Shown: one piece after another, positions 45,327 through 53,685 of the stretch
Layout of the letters: each line of letters opens with the position of its first letter
Position numbering within the stretch: the first letter of the stretch is position 1
Source: Candidatus Poribacteria bacterium
GTDB taxonomy: Bacteria; Poribacteria; WGA-4E; WGA-3G
NCBI GenBank assembly: GCA_003635315.1
Contig: PYJD01000024.1
Location: 1 to 64,000, forward strand
Direction: 5' to 3'
DNA length: 64,000 nucleotides
Made by a program: the position numbers and the translations under genes
Notes under the pieces: model-generated
What the model saw: the letters and a program-made list of their open reading frames with translations, nothing else
Told to the model about the DNA's origin: nothing
Database searches by the model: none

Positions 45327-45361
45327 TTGACGCCGAATGTACGTATGGTGTTCGGCGTCAA
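45327..45361 (-). terminator. Hairpin terminator after the lipoprotein gene
   Basis: Perfect 11-bp stem TTGACGCCGAA / TTCGGCGTCAA, 68 bases after the lipoprotein stop, with TTTGTT following on the minus strand and TTT on the plus strand. Its core resembles the ccgaatg...cattcgg repeats near 51.1 kb. Confidence 0.6.
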
Positions 45362-45428
45362 TTTCATTACATTACCTATTATTGTATTCTTATATCATCT
45401 CACGTTACACTTTGGGACAATAACTTAT

Positions 45429-45983
45429 CTAATCGGTAGACCTAATAGGAGGTGGTGTATTATCATCTAAAAAACTTTTAACAGATTTTGATGTGCCTTC
45501 GTAACGACTAAAAGTACTTATTATATATATATTTCTGCCCACTTCAATTGGGTGTATATCGTTATGATTTCCATAATTGAAATTTCCATCTCCATTAAAT
45601 CGGATAATGAGACGAATTGAATTTATATGGTCATCACTTGTGGGATTAACATTTGTACAAATTAGACTTAGAGCTATAGTGGGTTCCTCGTCTGATAACG
45701 GAAATGTCTTACTAAAGTTTTTGGTAATAGTATATTTTTCATTGTAATTGTAATCAATCACTGTACTACCTAAACTGTCTTTATATAAACTGTAGTCTGT
45801 AGAAATATCAAGGTTAAATGCAGTACCCTCTGGAACATCTTGAATCATAACGGTTACACTTTCAGGCAGATCAGTATTGGGGAATTGGATTACACGATTT
45901 CCTTCACTACAACCGATAAGAGAAGATACCGTTAGTAGAAAGGTGATAATAGTAATACATAAAAACAGATTTGTTACTCTCAT
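45429..45983 (-). CDS. Hypothetical lipoprotein
   Basis: 184 residues. The signal peptide ends LTVSSLIGCSEG, a good lipobox with Cys near residue 25. The mature part is beta-rich with many Asn and Asp (VIDYNYNEKYTITKNF, IIRFNGDGNFNYGNH) and no recognised domain. Translation starts after aaaggaga. A single-gene transcript is likely, bounded by the hairpin downstream and the repeat array upstream. Confidence 0.65.
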   Translation of the reverse strand: MRVTNLFLCITIITFLLTVSSLIGCSEGNRVIQFPNTDLPESVTVMIQDVPEGTAFNLDISTDYSLYKDSLGSTVIDYNYNEKYTITKNFSKTFPLSDEEPTIALSLICTNVNPTSDDHINSIRLIIRFNGDGNFNYGNHNDIHPIEVGRNIYIISTFSRYEGTSKSVKSFLDDNTPPPIRSTD

Positions 45984-46084
45984 TAGATTCTCCTTTCAAT
46001 GTTCATAAGGTTAAAATCAAGATAGGTATTGAGGTATTAACTATGGTAAACATTAGATTTAATTAGACACTTTTCTTGTAGGAG

Positions 46085-46400
46085 TGTCCTCCTGATCGCG
46101 ACCGGGAGGTCGATCCTACAAAAGAGTTGCGGGATGAAAACAAATGTTGTGCAAATAGAAATGTCCTCATGGTCGCGACCGGGAGATCGCTCCTACAGAA
46201 GAGTTGCAGATGAAAACAAATGTTGTGCAAATAGAAAATGTCATACTGGTCGCGACCAAAAGGTCGCTCCTACAAAAGAGTTGCGGGATGAAAACAAATG
46301 TTGTACCAATAGAAATGTCCTCATGGTCGCGACCGGGAGATCGCTCCTACAGAAGAGTTGCGGGATGCGAATAAATATTGTACCAATAGAAAATGTATAA
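46085..46400. repeat. Four tandem ~78-bp repeats carrying GTAG-type palindromes
   Basis: Each unit combines a palindrome (ggtcgcgaccgggagatcg then ctcctac, i.e. GTAGGAGCGA on the minus strand) with a spacer containing agagttgcgggatga and acaaatgttgt. Units differ at several positions. The array ends exactly where the 831-residue gene's stop codon begins. A plus-strand open frame through it is only a by-product of the repeat. Confidence 0.85.
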
Positions 46401-48896
46401 TTAAAATGTTCGGGACCATTTAAAGTTAGCTTGATATCCACGTTCTCTGTCAAGAGGTCTTGCGAAATTCAATCTGAAGATACCAAGTTGGAAACCGATT
46501 CCGAGGTTAATCTTTGGATTAATATGTTTAACGTCATTAAAATGCTCCCACGTTTGTCCTATGTCTACGAAAGGTACAATGAAGAATCCTTTTGTTAAGT
46601 TATGTAGATACTCCAAATTGAAGAGAAAACCGTGGTTACCGACAAATTCATAGAGGGTATATCCGCGTAATGTTCCGATACCACCAAGCACAAATTGGCG
46701 TTGGAAAGGTAATGAATATTCCGTAGCTGCAACTCCAATTTTGAGGCGTGTATCGATGCGGTTTTCACCAATTGGATGGTAGTTCCGTAGATGTATCATA
46801 AAACGTGTAAAATCATAGGTAGAACCGAATTCAGAATTTGAATGTTCAATCAGAAAAGTGTTATACCACTCGTTATGACTCGCTTTATTTTTCAAGTCGT
46901 ATCGAATTCTTGTGTCTTTACGATTATCAAAATCATATTTTAAGGATAGACTATGCATTCTGCCACTATATATCAGAGAATTTTTTCTTGTATGTGTACC
47001 TAAGTAATACCCATCAGTTCCGATTCTGAAGTAAGAATCGCTATTTATGAATATGCTTTCATGTTCTTCCAAGAGTAGTGTTAGTCCAATGGAATGCTTC
47101 AATGTAGGGTTCTGCCATTGAAGTGCCATCACTCCTCCCTGTCTGGCATAGTAATCCTGAAAGTCAGTACTAAAGAATGCTCTCACAAATTGCTCACTAC
47201 CACTTAACAAAAGGTCTCTATCCCTTGTAGATGTTAGTCTATGAATTTGAGCACTATAGGTTAGATATGATTTGTCACCAAATGTGATTCCACCACCAAG
47301 CCGATAATTAGGAGGAACTGACTGAGTCGTAAAACTCATACTCCCGTATACAAACGGTCTTAACCCTAAGTTGGACGGTATGTTTAGATCTTGGTTCACT
47401 TCAACCGGGATAGATCCAGTATTTACATTTCGTCGTATGGTTTCACCTGAACGATCAAAGAAGTATGGATCAGAATTCCAGCGTGTTCCAAGTTCAATTC
47501 CACCCCCGAGTCGAATTCCATCGACAGGATTTATTCCACTGGTATTCACAAACCGTAGAAAATCTCTGTTCGTGAGTGATTCATCCTTCTCTTTAGCCAA
47601 TACAAGTGGTATACTGTGGTTTTCATTTTCTAAGGCATCTAACATACCTTGCATAAGTGAGAATTTGGAAGGAGGTATAATCTGTTTCCAGTTTCCATCG
47701 TCTTGGTAATTCTCTCCATCACCGATATTTGACCACCAAGAATGCACGCTTGTTCTTTGGTGTTTTCGTTCAAAATTGATCCCCATATGGATTGGTTCAG
47801 AACTCTCAGGATAATCCAGTATTTTCCAAGGAATTTCCATTTCTACAACCCATCCGTCTTTAACAGTCTTCGTTGCCACGTTCCATTGATTAGCCCTTTC
47901 GTCATCTTTTGCGCGACGTGTACCAAACTGAATATACTTCTTGCCAACAGGGTTTACCATAAACAGTGTTCGTTGTGTAGATTTGTGTGTATGGAAAGGG
48001 TCAATAGTAAAACAGACAGAATCTTCATCGGTAAAATTACTTTTATCCTTTGATAGGTGTGAAGTGATCTTATTTGGTTGAGAATCATGTAGATACCATG
48101 CAACATAGATTGCTTTATCGGTATATACCAGTTTTGCTTCAGTTTGATCTTTTACGATTTCTTCGGTCATTGCATGTGTGAATTTATCTGCTATTGGTGC
48201 AGTTTTCCAACATATATCTTCAAGATTTCCATCTATAACAGGTGGTTTTTCAGACTTGACAGCCAGCAACTCTCTTTGAATTGTATCTCGATTTACATTT
48301 AGTTCTGCGCTTGTCTTTAGTGTCCCCTTAAGATCTATATCAGTCATACCGAAATTGCTTAGATTACCGAGTAATTCAGTAATTCTATCTGGTGCAATTC
48401 GTCCAATGATATTGATAAATGTCACCTCATCAGGATTCTTGGTAGCAAAGATAACAAAGATACCATAAGCAACATCTTCATCGTATAATAAACTGATTTC
48501 AACAATTTCTGCAGTATCTCTTTTGTTCTCGCGTTGATTGACTTTTACAAGAGTTTCCCATTTATTTTTCTTAAGTTTATCTCGATAATACTTGATCATA
48601 TCAATCTCTGTAACACCGTATTCGCCATAGGTCCGTAGATAGATACCCTCAATCATTTTGATTAGTTCTACCACCTCTGGTTTGGAATTTACGGATTTGG
48701 TTACCAGATTGATGAGTTTATCGGTAAGATTAACCTCTACCTGTGCTTCAAGTTCATCCAAATAATCAAAAGGTACGAGTCCTTTTTTGATCTGATTATT
48801 TTGGTTTTCTTGAGCAAATGAATGCTGAATAGGTATGGTCGATAGTAGTAAGAATAACACTGTATATACCAGTGAAAGTATTCTTTTGAGATTCAT
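46401..48896 (-). CDS. DUF4252 - CBM9-like - Omp85-like barrel fusion protein
   Basis: 831 residues. A signal peptide ends near residue 28 (HSFAQEN). Residues 45-200 are a DUF4252-like domain similar to the separate protein encoded next (ELIKMIEGIYLRTYGEYGV, VTFINIIGRIAPDRI). Residues 210-420 are a CBM9-like domain (KPPVIDGNLEDICWKTAP, VCFTIDPFHTH). The C-terminal 350 residues form a beta barrel ending in Phe, with FVLGGIGTLRGYTLYEF, the lid-lock RGY motif of Omp85/surface-antigen barrels. It is likely an outer-membrane protein exposing periplasmic sensor-like domains. It is the last gene of the ECF operon from 50718. Confidence 0.8.
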   Translation of the reverse strand: MNLKRILSLVYTVLFLLLSTIPIQHSFAQENQNNQIKKGLVPFDYLDELEAQVEVNLTDKLINLVTKSVNSKPEVVELIKMIEGIYLRTYGEYGVTEIDMIKYYRDKLKKNKWETLVKVNQRENKRDTAEIVEISLLYDEDVAYGIFVIFATKNPDEVTFINIIGRIAPDRITELLGNLSNFGMTDIDLKGTLKTSAELNVNRDTIQRELLAVKSEKPPVIDGNLEDICWKTAPIADKFTHAMTEEIVKDQTEAKLVYTDKAIYVAWYLHDSQPNKITSHLSKDKSNFTDEDSVCFTIDPFHTHKSTQRTLFMVNPVGKKYIQFGTRRAKDDERANQWNVATKTVKDGWVVEMEIPWKILDYPESSEPIHMGINFERKHQRTSVHSWWSNIGDGENYQDDGNWKQIIPPSKFSLMQGMLDALENENHSIPLVLAKEKDESLTNRDFLRFVNTSGINPVDGIRLGGGIELGTRWNSDPYFFDRSGETIRRNVNTGSIPVEVNQDLNIPSNLGLRPFVYGSMSFTTQSVPPNYRLGGGITFGDKSYLTYSAQIHRLTSTRDRDLLLSGSEQFVRAFFSTDFQDYYARQGGVMALQWQNPTLKHSIGLTLLLEEHESIFINSDSYFRIGTDGYYLGTHTRKNSLIYSGRMHSLSLKYDFDNRKDTRIRYDLKNKASHNEWYNTFLIEHSNSEFGSTYDFTRFMIHLRNYHPIGENRIDTRLKIGVAATEYSLPFQRQFVLGGIGTLRGYTLYEFVGNHGFLFNLEYLHNLTKGFFIVPFVDIGQTWEHFNDVKHINPKINLGIGFQLGIFRLNFARPLDRERGYQANFKWSRTF

Positions 48897-48958
48897 GGTC
48901 TTATCTCCTGTAAATGTAATGTAGATAAAGATTCTTTATATATTGGAAGAAAGGTTGA

Positions 48959-49516
48959 TTATTCAGATTTCTTATCACTGATATTTGCAAAATTAGCATC
49001 AATTTTGATTTTCTTCATAAAGTCTGGGGATGTTTCCATTATTTTTGCAAAGAGGACACCAAGCTTTTGAAAATCAATTTCACCAAAGATATTGACAAAA
49101 GTCGTGTTCTGTTTTTCAGTGAATGATATAAAGATTCCATTAAGAACACCAGGAGTTTCATCAAAGAGCATACTGACATAAAGTTCGTCCTTTACCTTGA
49201 CGATCTGCTCCCAATTTTCTGTTTTTAGGGTTTTTTGGAATTCGTTCTTCATATTTTTTAAATCCGGTGACTGTTTATCATAACTCTGTATGTAAATTCC
49301 ATCAATCATTTCAGCGTACTCAGAAAATTCTGGAAGATTCAGCGTAAAATTGATAAACAGATTAAAAAACGATTGGTCTAAGCTAACTTCAATTGTTGGC
49401 GTTGGATTATTAGGTAATTTCATATCTATTTTTCCTCGGATCACATTGGTCTGTGCATAAGTGCTACCGAAAAAACAGATTGTAACGAATAAGGTAGTAA
49501 GGGTAAGTCGTTTCAT
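48959..49516 (-). CDS. DUF4252-like exported protein
   Basis: 185 residues with a signal peptide (LFVTICFFGSTYAQT). The mature part resembles the N-terminal domain of the 831-residue neighbour: EYAEMIDGIYIQSYDKQS, TLKTENWEQIVKVKDE, TTFVNIFGEIDFQKLG. DUF4252 proteins are typically found in operons with ECF sigma factors, as here. The start overlaps the anti-sigma stop (ATGA). Probably a periplasmic component of the same stress response. Confidence 0.75.
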   Translation of the reverse strand: MKRLTLTTLFVTICFFGSTYAQTNVIRGKIDMKLPNNPTPTIEVSLDQSFFNLFINFTLNLPEFSEYAEMIDGIYIQSYDKQSPDLKNMKNEFQKTLKTENWEQIVKVKDELYVSMLFDETPGVLNGIFISFTEKQNTTFVNIFGEIDFQKLGVLFAKIMETSPDFMKKIKIDANFANISDKKSE

Positions 49517-50184
49517 TGTATATTTCCTCCTGGCTGTTGATTATTTACATCAATCGGATTATCTCTTGACCTACTTGAATCTTGTTTTTCTGGTCTATCT
49601 GAACCTGTTAGTATGTGAAGGATATCAAAAGTATTTTGAATTGATGATGAAATTTCGATTGTTGGTTTAAGTGCACGCCTTGGTGCATCGTCAATGTTAA
49701 GAGAAGTAAAACTTTCATTTACTCCCAAACTTGTTTTCCGTACAGCGATCTGCACTTTACTCATAGCATAATAGAATTCGTCTTTCGCTTGTTCCAAGAC
49801 AATATATCTACGATATTGGTGTATCCCAATTAACATCATACCGATAATGAGTATTAAAGTGCTGAATCGTAATACTGGAGAACGTAGGAATGACGAAACA
49901 TAGGAGAAATTAGGGATCTTATGTAACCAACCATACTTTTTCTGATTTTCCCTGACATAAGCCATAACTTCATTTAATACCTCTGGTGGAGAAGTCGGTT
50001 TTTCCAAATCATCTAATATTGTATCAATCGTCTGTGCCATACGATATTCTTTTTGGCAGACGTCACATGTGTTTAGATGATATTTGATTGAGGATTCGAC
50101 TTGAGAATCTAATTCTCCAGAGATATATTCTTCCAAAAATGTTTGTATGTCAGTGCATGAATTAATGTATGGTTGTTGTGCCAT
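49513..50184 (-). CDS. Membrane anti-sigma factor (zinc-finger type)
   Basis: 223 residues. The cytoplasmic N-terminus has the zf-HC2 zinc motif: SIKYHLNTCDVCQKEY (His-x3-Cys-x2-Cys) plus an earlier Cys near residue 9. One membrane helix lies around 110-125 (FSTLILIIGMMLIGIHQY), with a periplasmic part of about 95 residues. It would hold the co-encoded ECF sigma factor at the membrane and release it on an envelope signal. It starts 3 bases after the sigma stop and overlaps the DUF4252 gene. Confidence 0.88.
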   Translation of the reverse strand: MAQQPYINSCTDIQTFLEEYISGELDSQVESSIKYHLNTCDVCQKEYRMAQTIDTILDDLEKPTSPPEVLNEVMAYVRENQKKYGWLHKIPNFSYVSSFLRSPVLRFSTLILIIGMMLIGIHQYRRYIVLEQAKDEFYYAMSKVQIAVRKTSLGVNESFTSLNIDDAPRRALKPTIEISSSIQNTFDILHILTGSDRPEKQDSSRSRDNPIDVNNQQPGGNIQ

Positions 50185-50187
50185 TGA

Positions 50188-50718
50188 TTATATCTCCATT
50201 ATACGGTTTAATATCTCACGTAATTTCTTTCGAGCACGAAAGACGGTGGATTTAATAGTATTCTCAGATTGTTTTACAACCATTGCTATTTCTTTGTAAC
50301 TCATTTCTTCTAATTCCCTCATGACTACTATAGACCGAATGTCTGGCGGTAATTCTGATATAGCCTGATGTACCAATTGTTTTGTTTCCTGATTAATAGT
50401 GTTTTCCTCTGGTGATGGATTTGGCTGGTGGGAATGTTCCTGTAGTAATATTTCCAGCGAATTACCATCCTCTTCATCTGACAAATGAACCTGAAACTTC
50501 CGTCTTTTAATTTTATTAAAGCACAGATTCCGTGCACATTTTAATAACCAATAACGAACAGTATCTTGTCTCAATTTTGATCGATGTTGCCATGCCTTCA
50601 TGAAAGTTTCTTGTGTCATATCCTTAGCGTCATCAATGTTTTTTAGAAGATAGAGTGTATGTCGGTATACTTGATCTTGATGCTTCTGGACTAATTCAAG
50701 GAATTCCTCTTCAGTCAT
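50188..50718 (-). CDS. ECF RNA polymerase sigma factor
   Basis: 176 residues, a standard two-domain ECF factor. Region 2 reads DDAKDMTQETFMKAWQHR and YWLLKCARNLCFNKIKR; region 4 reads IVVMRELEEMSYKEIAMVV with its helix-turn-helix. It is the first gene of a four-gene operon with a membrane anti-sigma factor and two DUF4252-containing envelope proteins. It probably activates its own operon. It is closely similar to the sigma factor at 52989, indicating a recent duplication of the sigma/anti-sigma pair. Confidence 0.92.
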   Translation of the reverse strand: MTEEEFLELVQKHQDQVYRHTLYLLKNIDDAKDMTQETFMKAWQHRSKLRQDTVRYWLLKCARNLCFNKIKRRKFQVHLSDEEDGNSLEILLQEHSHQPNPSPEENTINQETKQLVHQAISELPPDIRSIVVMRELEEMSYKEIAMVVKQSENTIKSTVFRARKKLREILNRIMEI

Positions 50719-50745
50719 TTCACAACTCCACGCTCCATGGATAAT

Positions 50746-50776
50746 ACTAATACAAATGAAATTAAGAATGGTTGCA
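50746..50776 (-). promoter_or_regulatory. Candidate ECF-type promoter motif
   Basis: TGCAACCAT (50768-50776, minus strand), followed 17 bases after GCAACC by TATTAG, 50 bases ahead of the sigma start. It matches the arrangement upstream of the sigma-TPR gene at 42261. Only two examples, so tentative. Confidence 0.3.
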
Positions 50777-50940
50777 TTTTTTTATTATTTAAGGATTTAG
50801 GTATTTTGATTTGACATGTATCAACTGATAGAGAATATAGCTAATGAATAAGTAATTAACGTAAGTTTGATAAATAAGGTCACTTCTATTAATTATCACC
50901 TTATTACAGGTTCTTAGGAATGAAACAGGGAAGACACAAA

Positions 50941-50963
50941 CTGAAAGTTTGTGCTACAAAAAA
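50941..50963. repeat. GTAG-type palindrome, single copy
   Basis: CACAAACT-gaa-AGTTTGTG followed by CTAC; on the minus strand GTAG lies at the foot of the hairpin. Same family as 35487 and 42739. The rest of 50719-51105 is gene-free apart from this element. Confidence 0.65.
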
Positions 50964-51105
50964 AGATTTTATGAATTATAAATGGTATAACAAGTTGGGA
51001 AAACGGAGAAAGGTAGAAGGATCTAATGGATGTGGAAGGCTGGTTTGGTTGTCTGAATCGCCAAATCCACCCGAATCCGCGGAATCAAGGAATCAACGTT
51101 ATGAA

Positions 51106-51237
51106 TGCTATTTAGCATTCATATGACATTCGGCCAAATCAACACCGAATGCGCGTATGGCATTCGGCCAAATCAACACCGAATGCGCGTATGGCATTCG
51201 GCCAAATCAACACCGAATGCGCGTATGGCATTCGGTG
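51106..51237. repeat. Three tandem 34-bp palindromic repeats
   Basis: Three full units (51136, 51170 and 51204, period 34) of aaatcaacaccgaatgcgcg followed by tatggcattcgg. Each forms an 8-bp hairpin CCGAATGC / GCATTCGG. A degraded unit precedes them from 51106. They lie about 135 bases after the clamp-like gene on the minus strand and may also act as its terminator. Single related hairpins occur at 7640-7670, 38381 and 45327. Confidence 0.85.
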
Positions 51238-51371
51238 GGTTTCGTTCCTCTACCCGATCTACGAAAGAATAAAAGAAAAAATAGAATTGGTATTAGTTTA
51301 CATGTACAAAATACATAATCGATCCTATCCAATAAGCATGACTATGTTTTGAATTGGATGTCCTACGATCT

Positions 51372-52526
51372 TTACTCCATATATTTCATTGGAGAAATTA
51401 CAAACACATGGTTCTCTTTAGTTATAGAATTAAAAATAACCGGCATTAAATTGGTACTATACTCCATTTTGACTGCCTCATCGTTCATGTGTGATAAACC
51501 TTCTATCAAGTAGTTAGCATTTAGATAAATATCAATATCAATTCTATCTCCTATATGTTCAATATCTATCTCCTCAAATGCATTACCTATATTATCTGTT
51601 TCACTTGATAGGATGAGCTTATCTGGTTGAATTGATAATTTCACTCTATAAAGTTTAGGATTTGATAAGACAGACACTCGTTTTAATCCATCAATTAATC
51701 TTGTACGATGAATTTTAATACCTGCGGAAGTTTCTTGTCGAAGGAGATGTTGATAATCCGGATAATTTCCTCCACCAAAGACTTTTGAGGTTAATTTTGT
51801 ATTATCATCATTAACCTGAATATAAGAAAGATTGTTTTTCTTTGTATTCATATCTTTATCGGCATCCATAAAAATGGTTACATCTGAAGTATCAGAAATA
51901 TGTTCTATGATATTCTGTGCTGATTTCTTTGGGAGAAAAAATGAATAATTCTCAAGAGAACTTTTGGATTTGAATTCTGCCAATGAAAAAACAACACTAC
52001 CATTCGTTGCAGCAATTTCAGATTTATTTTTCTGAATATTAAAAAGTAATCCATGTATACCTTTATCAACTGCATTTTCATCTACAGCAAAAGCGGTCTT
52101 GTTAATCAGTGAATGTAAGGACTGATCTTCTATAGAAAGCGTTGATCCATGTAGGGTTGGTATAACTGGAAAATCAGTAAGAGGAAATGTCCTAAGATTA
52201 TAAACACCTTGGGGGCATGAAATTTTTAGAACATCTCTCTCATTAGATGAAGATATGTCAACCAGAGCTTCTTTCGGTAGTTTATCAATAATTTCAGTCA
52301 TATGATTACCCAATACCACTACTTTACCATCTTCTGTAACTGCACAATTGACTGTAGTCTGAATGGTGATTTCTGAATCTGTAGTAGTCAATTCTATACC
52401 ATCACCATTTGTTTGTATAAGTAAGTGGGATTGTTTGTATAATCCATCGTTAGAATTAAGATCACTCTCTATTTTTATTGATGTTAATGCAGTTATTAAA
52501 TCCTGTCTATTTGTAGTTAGTTTCAT
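51372..52526 (-). CDS. Divergent DNA polymerase III beta-clamp (DnaN paralog)
   Basis: 384 residues, close to DnaN length. It shows the three-domain clamp pattern: start MKLTTNRQDLITALTSI, TTDSEITIQTTV in domain 1, NKTAFAVDENAVDKGIHGLLF and YSFFLPKKSAQNI in domain 2, KLTSKVFGGGNYPDYQHLL in domain 2/3, and the C-terminal SPMKYME in place of the usual MPMRL. Several normally conserved positions differ, and there are no dnaA, recF or gyrB neighbours, so this is probably an accessory clamp. It follows an ECF sigma/anti-sigma pair by 71 bases on the same strand. Confidence 0.85.
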   Translation of the reverse strand: MKLTTNRQDLITALTSIKIESDLNSNDGLYKQSHLLIQTNGDGIELTTTDSEITIQTTVNCAVTEDGKVVVLGNHMTEIIDKLPKEALVDISSSNERDVLKISCPQGVYNLRTFPLTDFPVIPTLHGSTLSIEDQSLHSLINKTAFAVDENAVDKGIHGLLFNIQKNKSEIAATNGSVVFSLAEFKSKSSLENYSFFLPKKSAQNIIEHISDTSDVTIFMDADKDMNTKKNNLSYIQVNDDNTKLTSKVFGGGNYPDYQHLLRQETSAGIKIHRTRLIDGLKRVSVLSNPKLYRVKLSIQPDKLILSSETDNIGNAFEEIDIEHIGDRIDIDIYLNANYLIEGLSHMNDEAVKMEYSTNLMPVIFNSITKENHVFVISPMKYME

Positions 52527-52597
52527 AATTATTTCTCCCTTGATAAGTTTCTTATTTTATCCTCTTATTACTTTCGGTTCGTATGAATTAATTGTCC

Positions 52598-52987
52598 TTA
52601 AAGATTGGGTATATCTTGTAAGGTTAATTGAATCCAATTTGATTCAGTGAAATTTGTATCAATTATTTCATCAGATTCGACTGATAATTTTGATTTGGAT
52701 TGGTGATTTGTTGTTAGGTTAAACATGATTAGCTGTTCCCATCTGCTCTCATCAGTATTAACTTCAATATAATCTATTACTTGGTTGTATAACTTAGCGG
52801 AGGGTTCTGGTGAAGGCAGATCACATAGTGCTTGATTAACTACCTGTGCCAATTTATATGCGTATTGACACTTCTGACAATTCTGTAAATGGCTTGAAAT
52901 CAATATATACGTTTCTGTATCTAATTCATTGTCAAGGTATTTATCTAATAAATCTTCGCATTGTAAACATGTTATTTCTTGGTTCAT
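52598..52987 (-). CDS. Soluble anti-sigma factor (zinc-finger type)
   Basis: 129 residues. The zf-HC2 motif is complete: TCLQCEDLLDKYLDNEL and SSHLQNCQKCQYAY (Cys, then His-x3-Cys-x2-Cys). Unlike the related 223-residue protein at 49513 it has no membrane helix, so it should sense an intracellular signal, for example redox state through its Cys-bound zinc. It starts 1 base after the sigma stop. The C-terminal 50 residues are polar and unrecognised. Confidence 0.85.
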   Translation of the reverse strand: MNQEITCLQCEDLLDKYLDNELDTETYILISSHLQNCQKCQYAYKLAQVVNQALCDLPSPEPSAKLYNQVIDYIEVNTDESRWEQLIMFNLTTNHQSKSKLSVESDEIIDTNFTESNWIQLTLQDIPNL

Positions 52988-52988
52988 T

Positions 52989-53516
52989 TTACTTCTCCAA
53001 CATATTACTTAGTATTTTACGCAATTTCTTTCTGGCTCGATATAGGTTCGACTTCACAGTTCCTTCAGGTATACCCATTACATGTGAAATATCGCTATAA
53101 CTCATTTCATCTAATTCCCGCATCACCACAATCAGTCGCAGTCTTGGGGGTAATTTGCCAATTGCTTGATGAACTAACCTTTTAGTCTCTTCATTACAGA
53201 CAATCTTTTCAGGAGACTGTACGTGTTGTATGGGTTCAGAGTGATGCAAATTATTAACAATATCAGTAAATTCATCTGAAGGGTAAACCTGGTATTTTGG
53301 TCTCTTTAATTCATTAAAACAGAGATTCTGAACACATTTTAGTAACCAAGAATGAACGGTAGATATTCGTAGATCATTTTTCAGTTGCCATGCCTTAACG
53401 AATGTTTCTTGGGTCATGTCTTCGGCACACTCAGTATTTTTCAATAGATAAAAAGCATGTCGGTATACTTGTTTATGATGTTTATTAAATATAGATAGAA
53501 ATTCGTCCTCTGACAT
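52989..53516 (-). CDS. ECF RNA polymerase sigma factor
   Basis: 175 residues. Region 2: ECAEDMTQETFVKAWQLK and SWLLKCVQNLCFNELKR. Region 4: LIVVMRELDEMSYSDISHVM followed by the recognition helix GIPEGTVKSNLYRARKK. It is very similar to the sigma factor at 50188. It is coupled to a soluble anti-sigma factor and followed by the sliding-clamp paralog, forming a three-gene minus-strand operon. A GGAACTTT element lies upstream, suggesting autoregulation. Confidence 0.92.
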   Translation of the reverse strand: MSEDEFLSIFNKHHKQVYRHAFYLLKNTECAEDMTQETFVKAWQLKNDLRISTVHSWLLKCVQNLCFNELKRPKYQVYPSDEFTDIVNNLHHSEPIQHVQSPEKIVCNEETKRLVHQAIGKLPPRLRLIVVMRELDEMSYSDISHVMGIPEGTVKSNLYRARKKLRKILSNMLEK

Positions 53517-53548
53517 GTTATTGCTCCGATAAATTGTATGTTGATGTT

Positions 53549-53576
53549 ACTACAATGAGGAAGAGATAAAGTTCCA
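53549..53576 (-). promoter_or_regulatory. Candidate ECF promoter (GGAACTTT -35)
   Basis: On the minus strand TTGGAACTTT, then about 16 bases after GGAAC, TGTAGT, 30-55 bases before the sigma start. GGAAC is the classical ECF -35 core. No second example with this exact core was found near the other ECF genes. Confidence 0.4.
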
Positions 53577-53609
53577 ATTTTTTGATGTGTTAGAGGTATG
53601 TAACAAAAA

Positions 53610-53647
53610 CACCTCAATATCGAGTATTTATAATCGATATTGAGGTG
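53610..53647 (-). terminator. Terminator of the nuo operon
   Basis: Perfect 14-bp stem CACCTCAATATCGA / TCGATATTGAGGTG with a 10-base loop, followed on the minus strand by TTTTTG. It lies 38 bases after the nuoN stop. One of the clearest intrinsic terminators in the window. Confidence 0.85.
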
Positions 53648-53685
53648 TCATTGCAATAATCTATATTTATGATTAGGACTTAATA

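Noticed and set aside
46134..46400. 88-codon open frame with internal amino-acid repeats
   Set aside because: The repeats simply translate the 78-bp DNA array; no ribosome site, and the frame exists only because the unit length is divisible by three in most copies.
50920..51126. 68-codon open frame near the sigma gene
   Set aside because: It starts in a GTAG-type palindrome and runs into the 34-bp repeats; no coding character or ribosome site.
51136..51237. CRISPR-like short palindromic repeats
   Set aside because: Three units directly abut one another without spacers; a simple tandem repeat.
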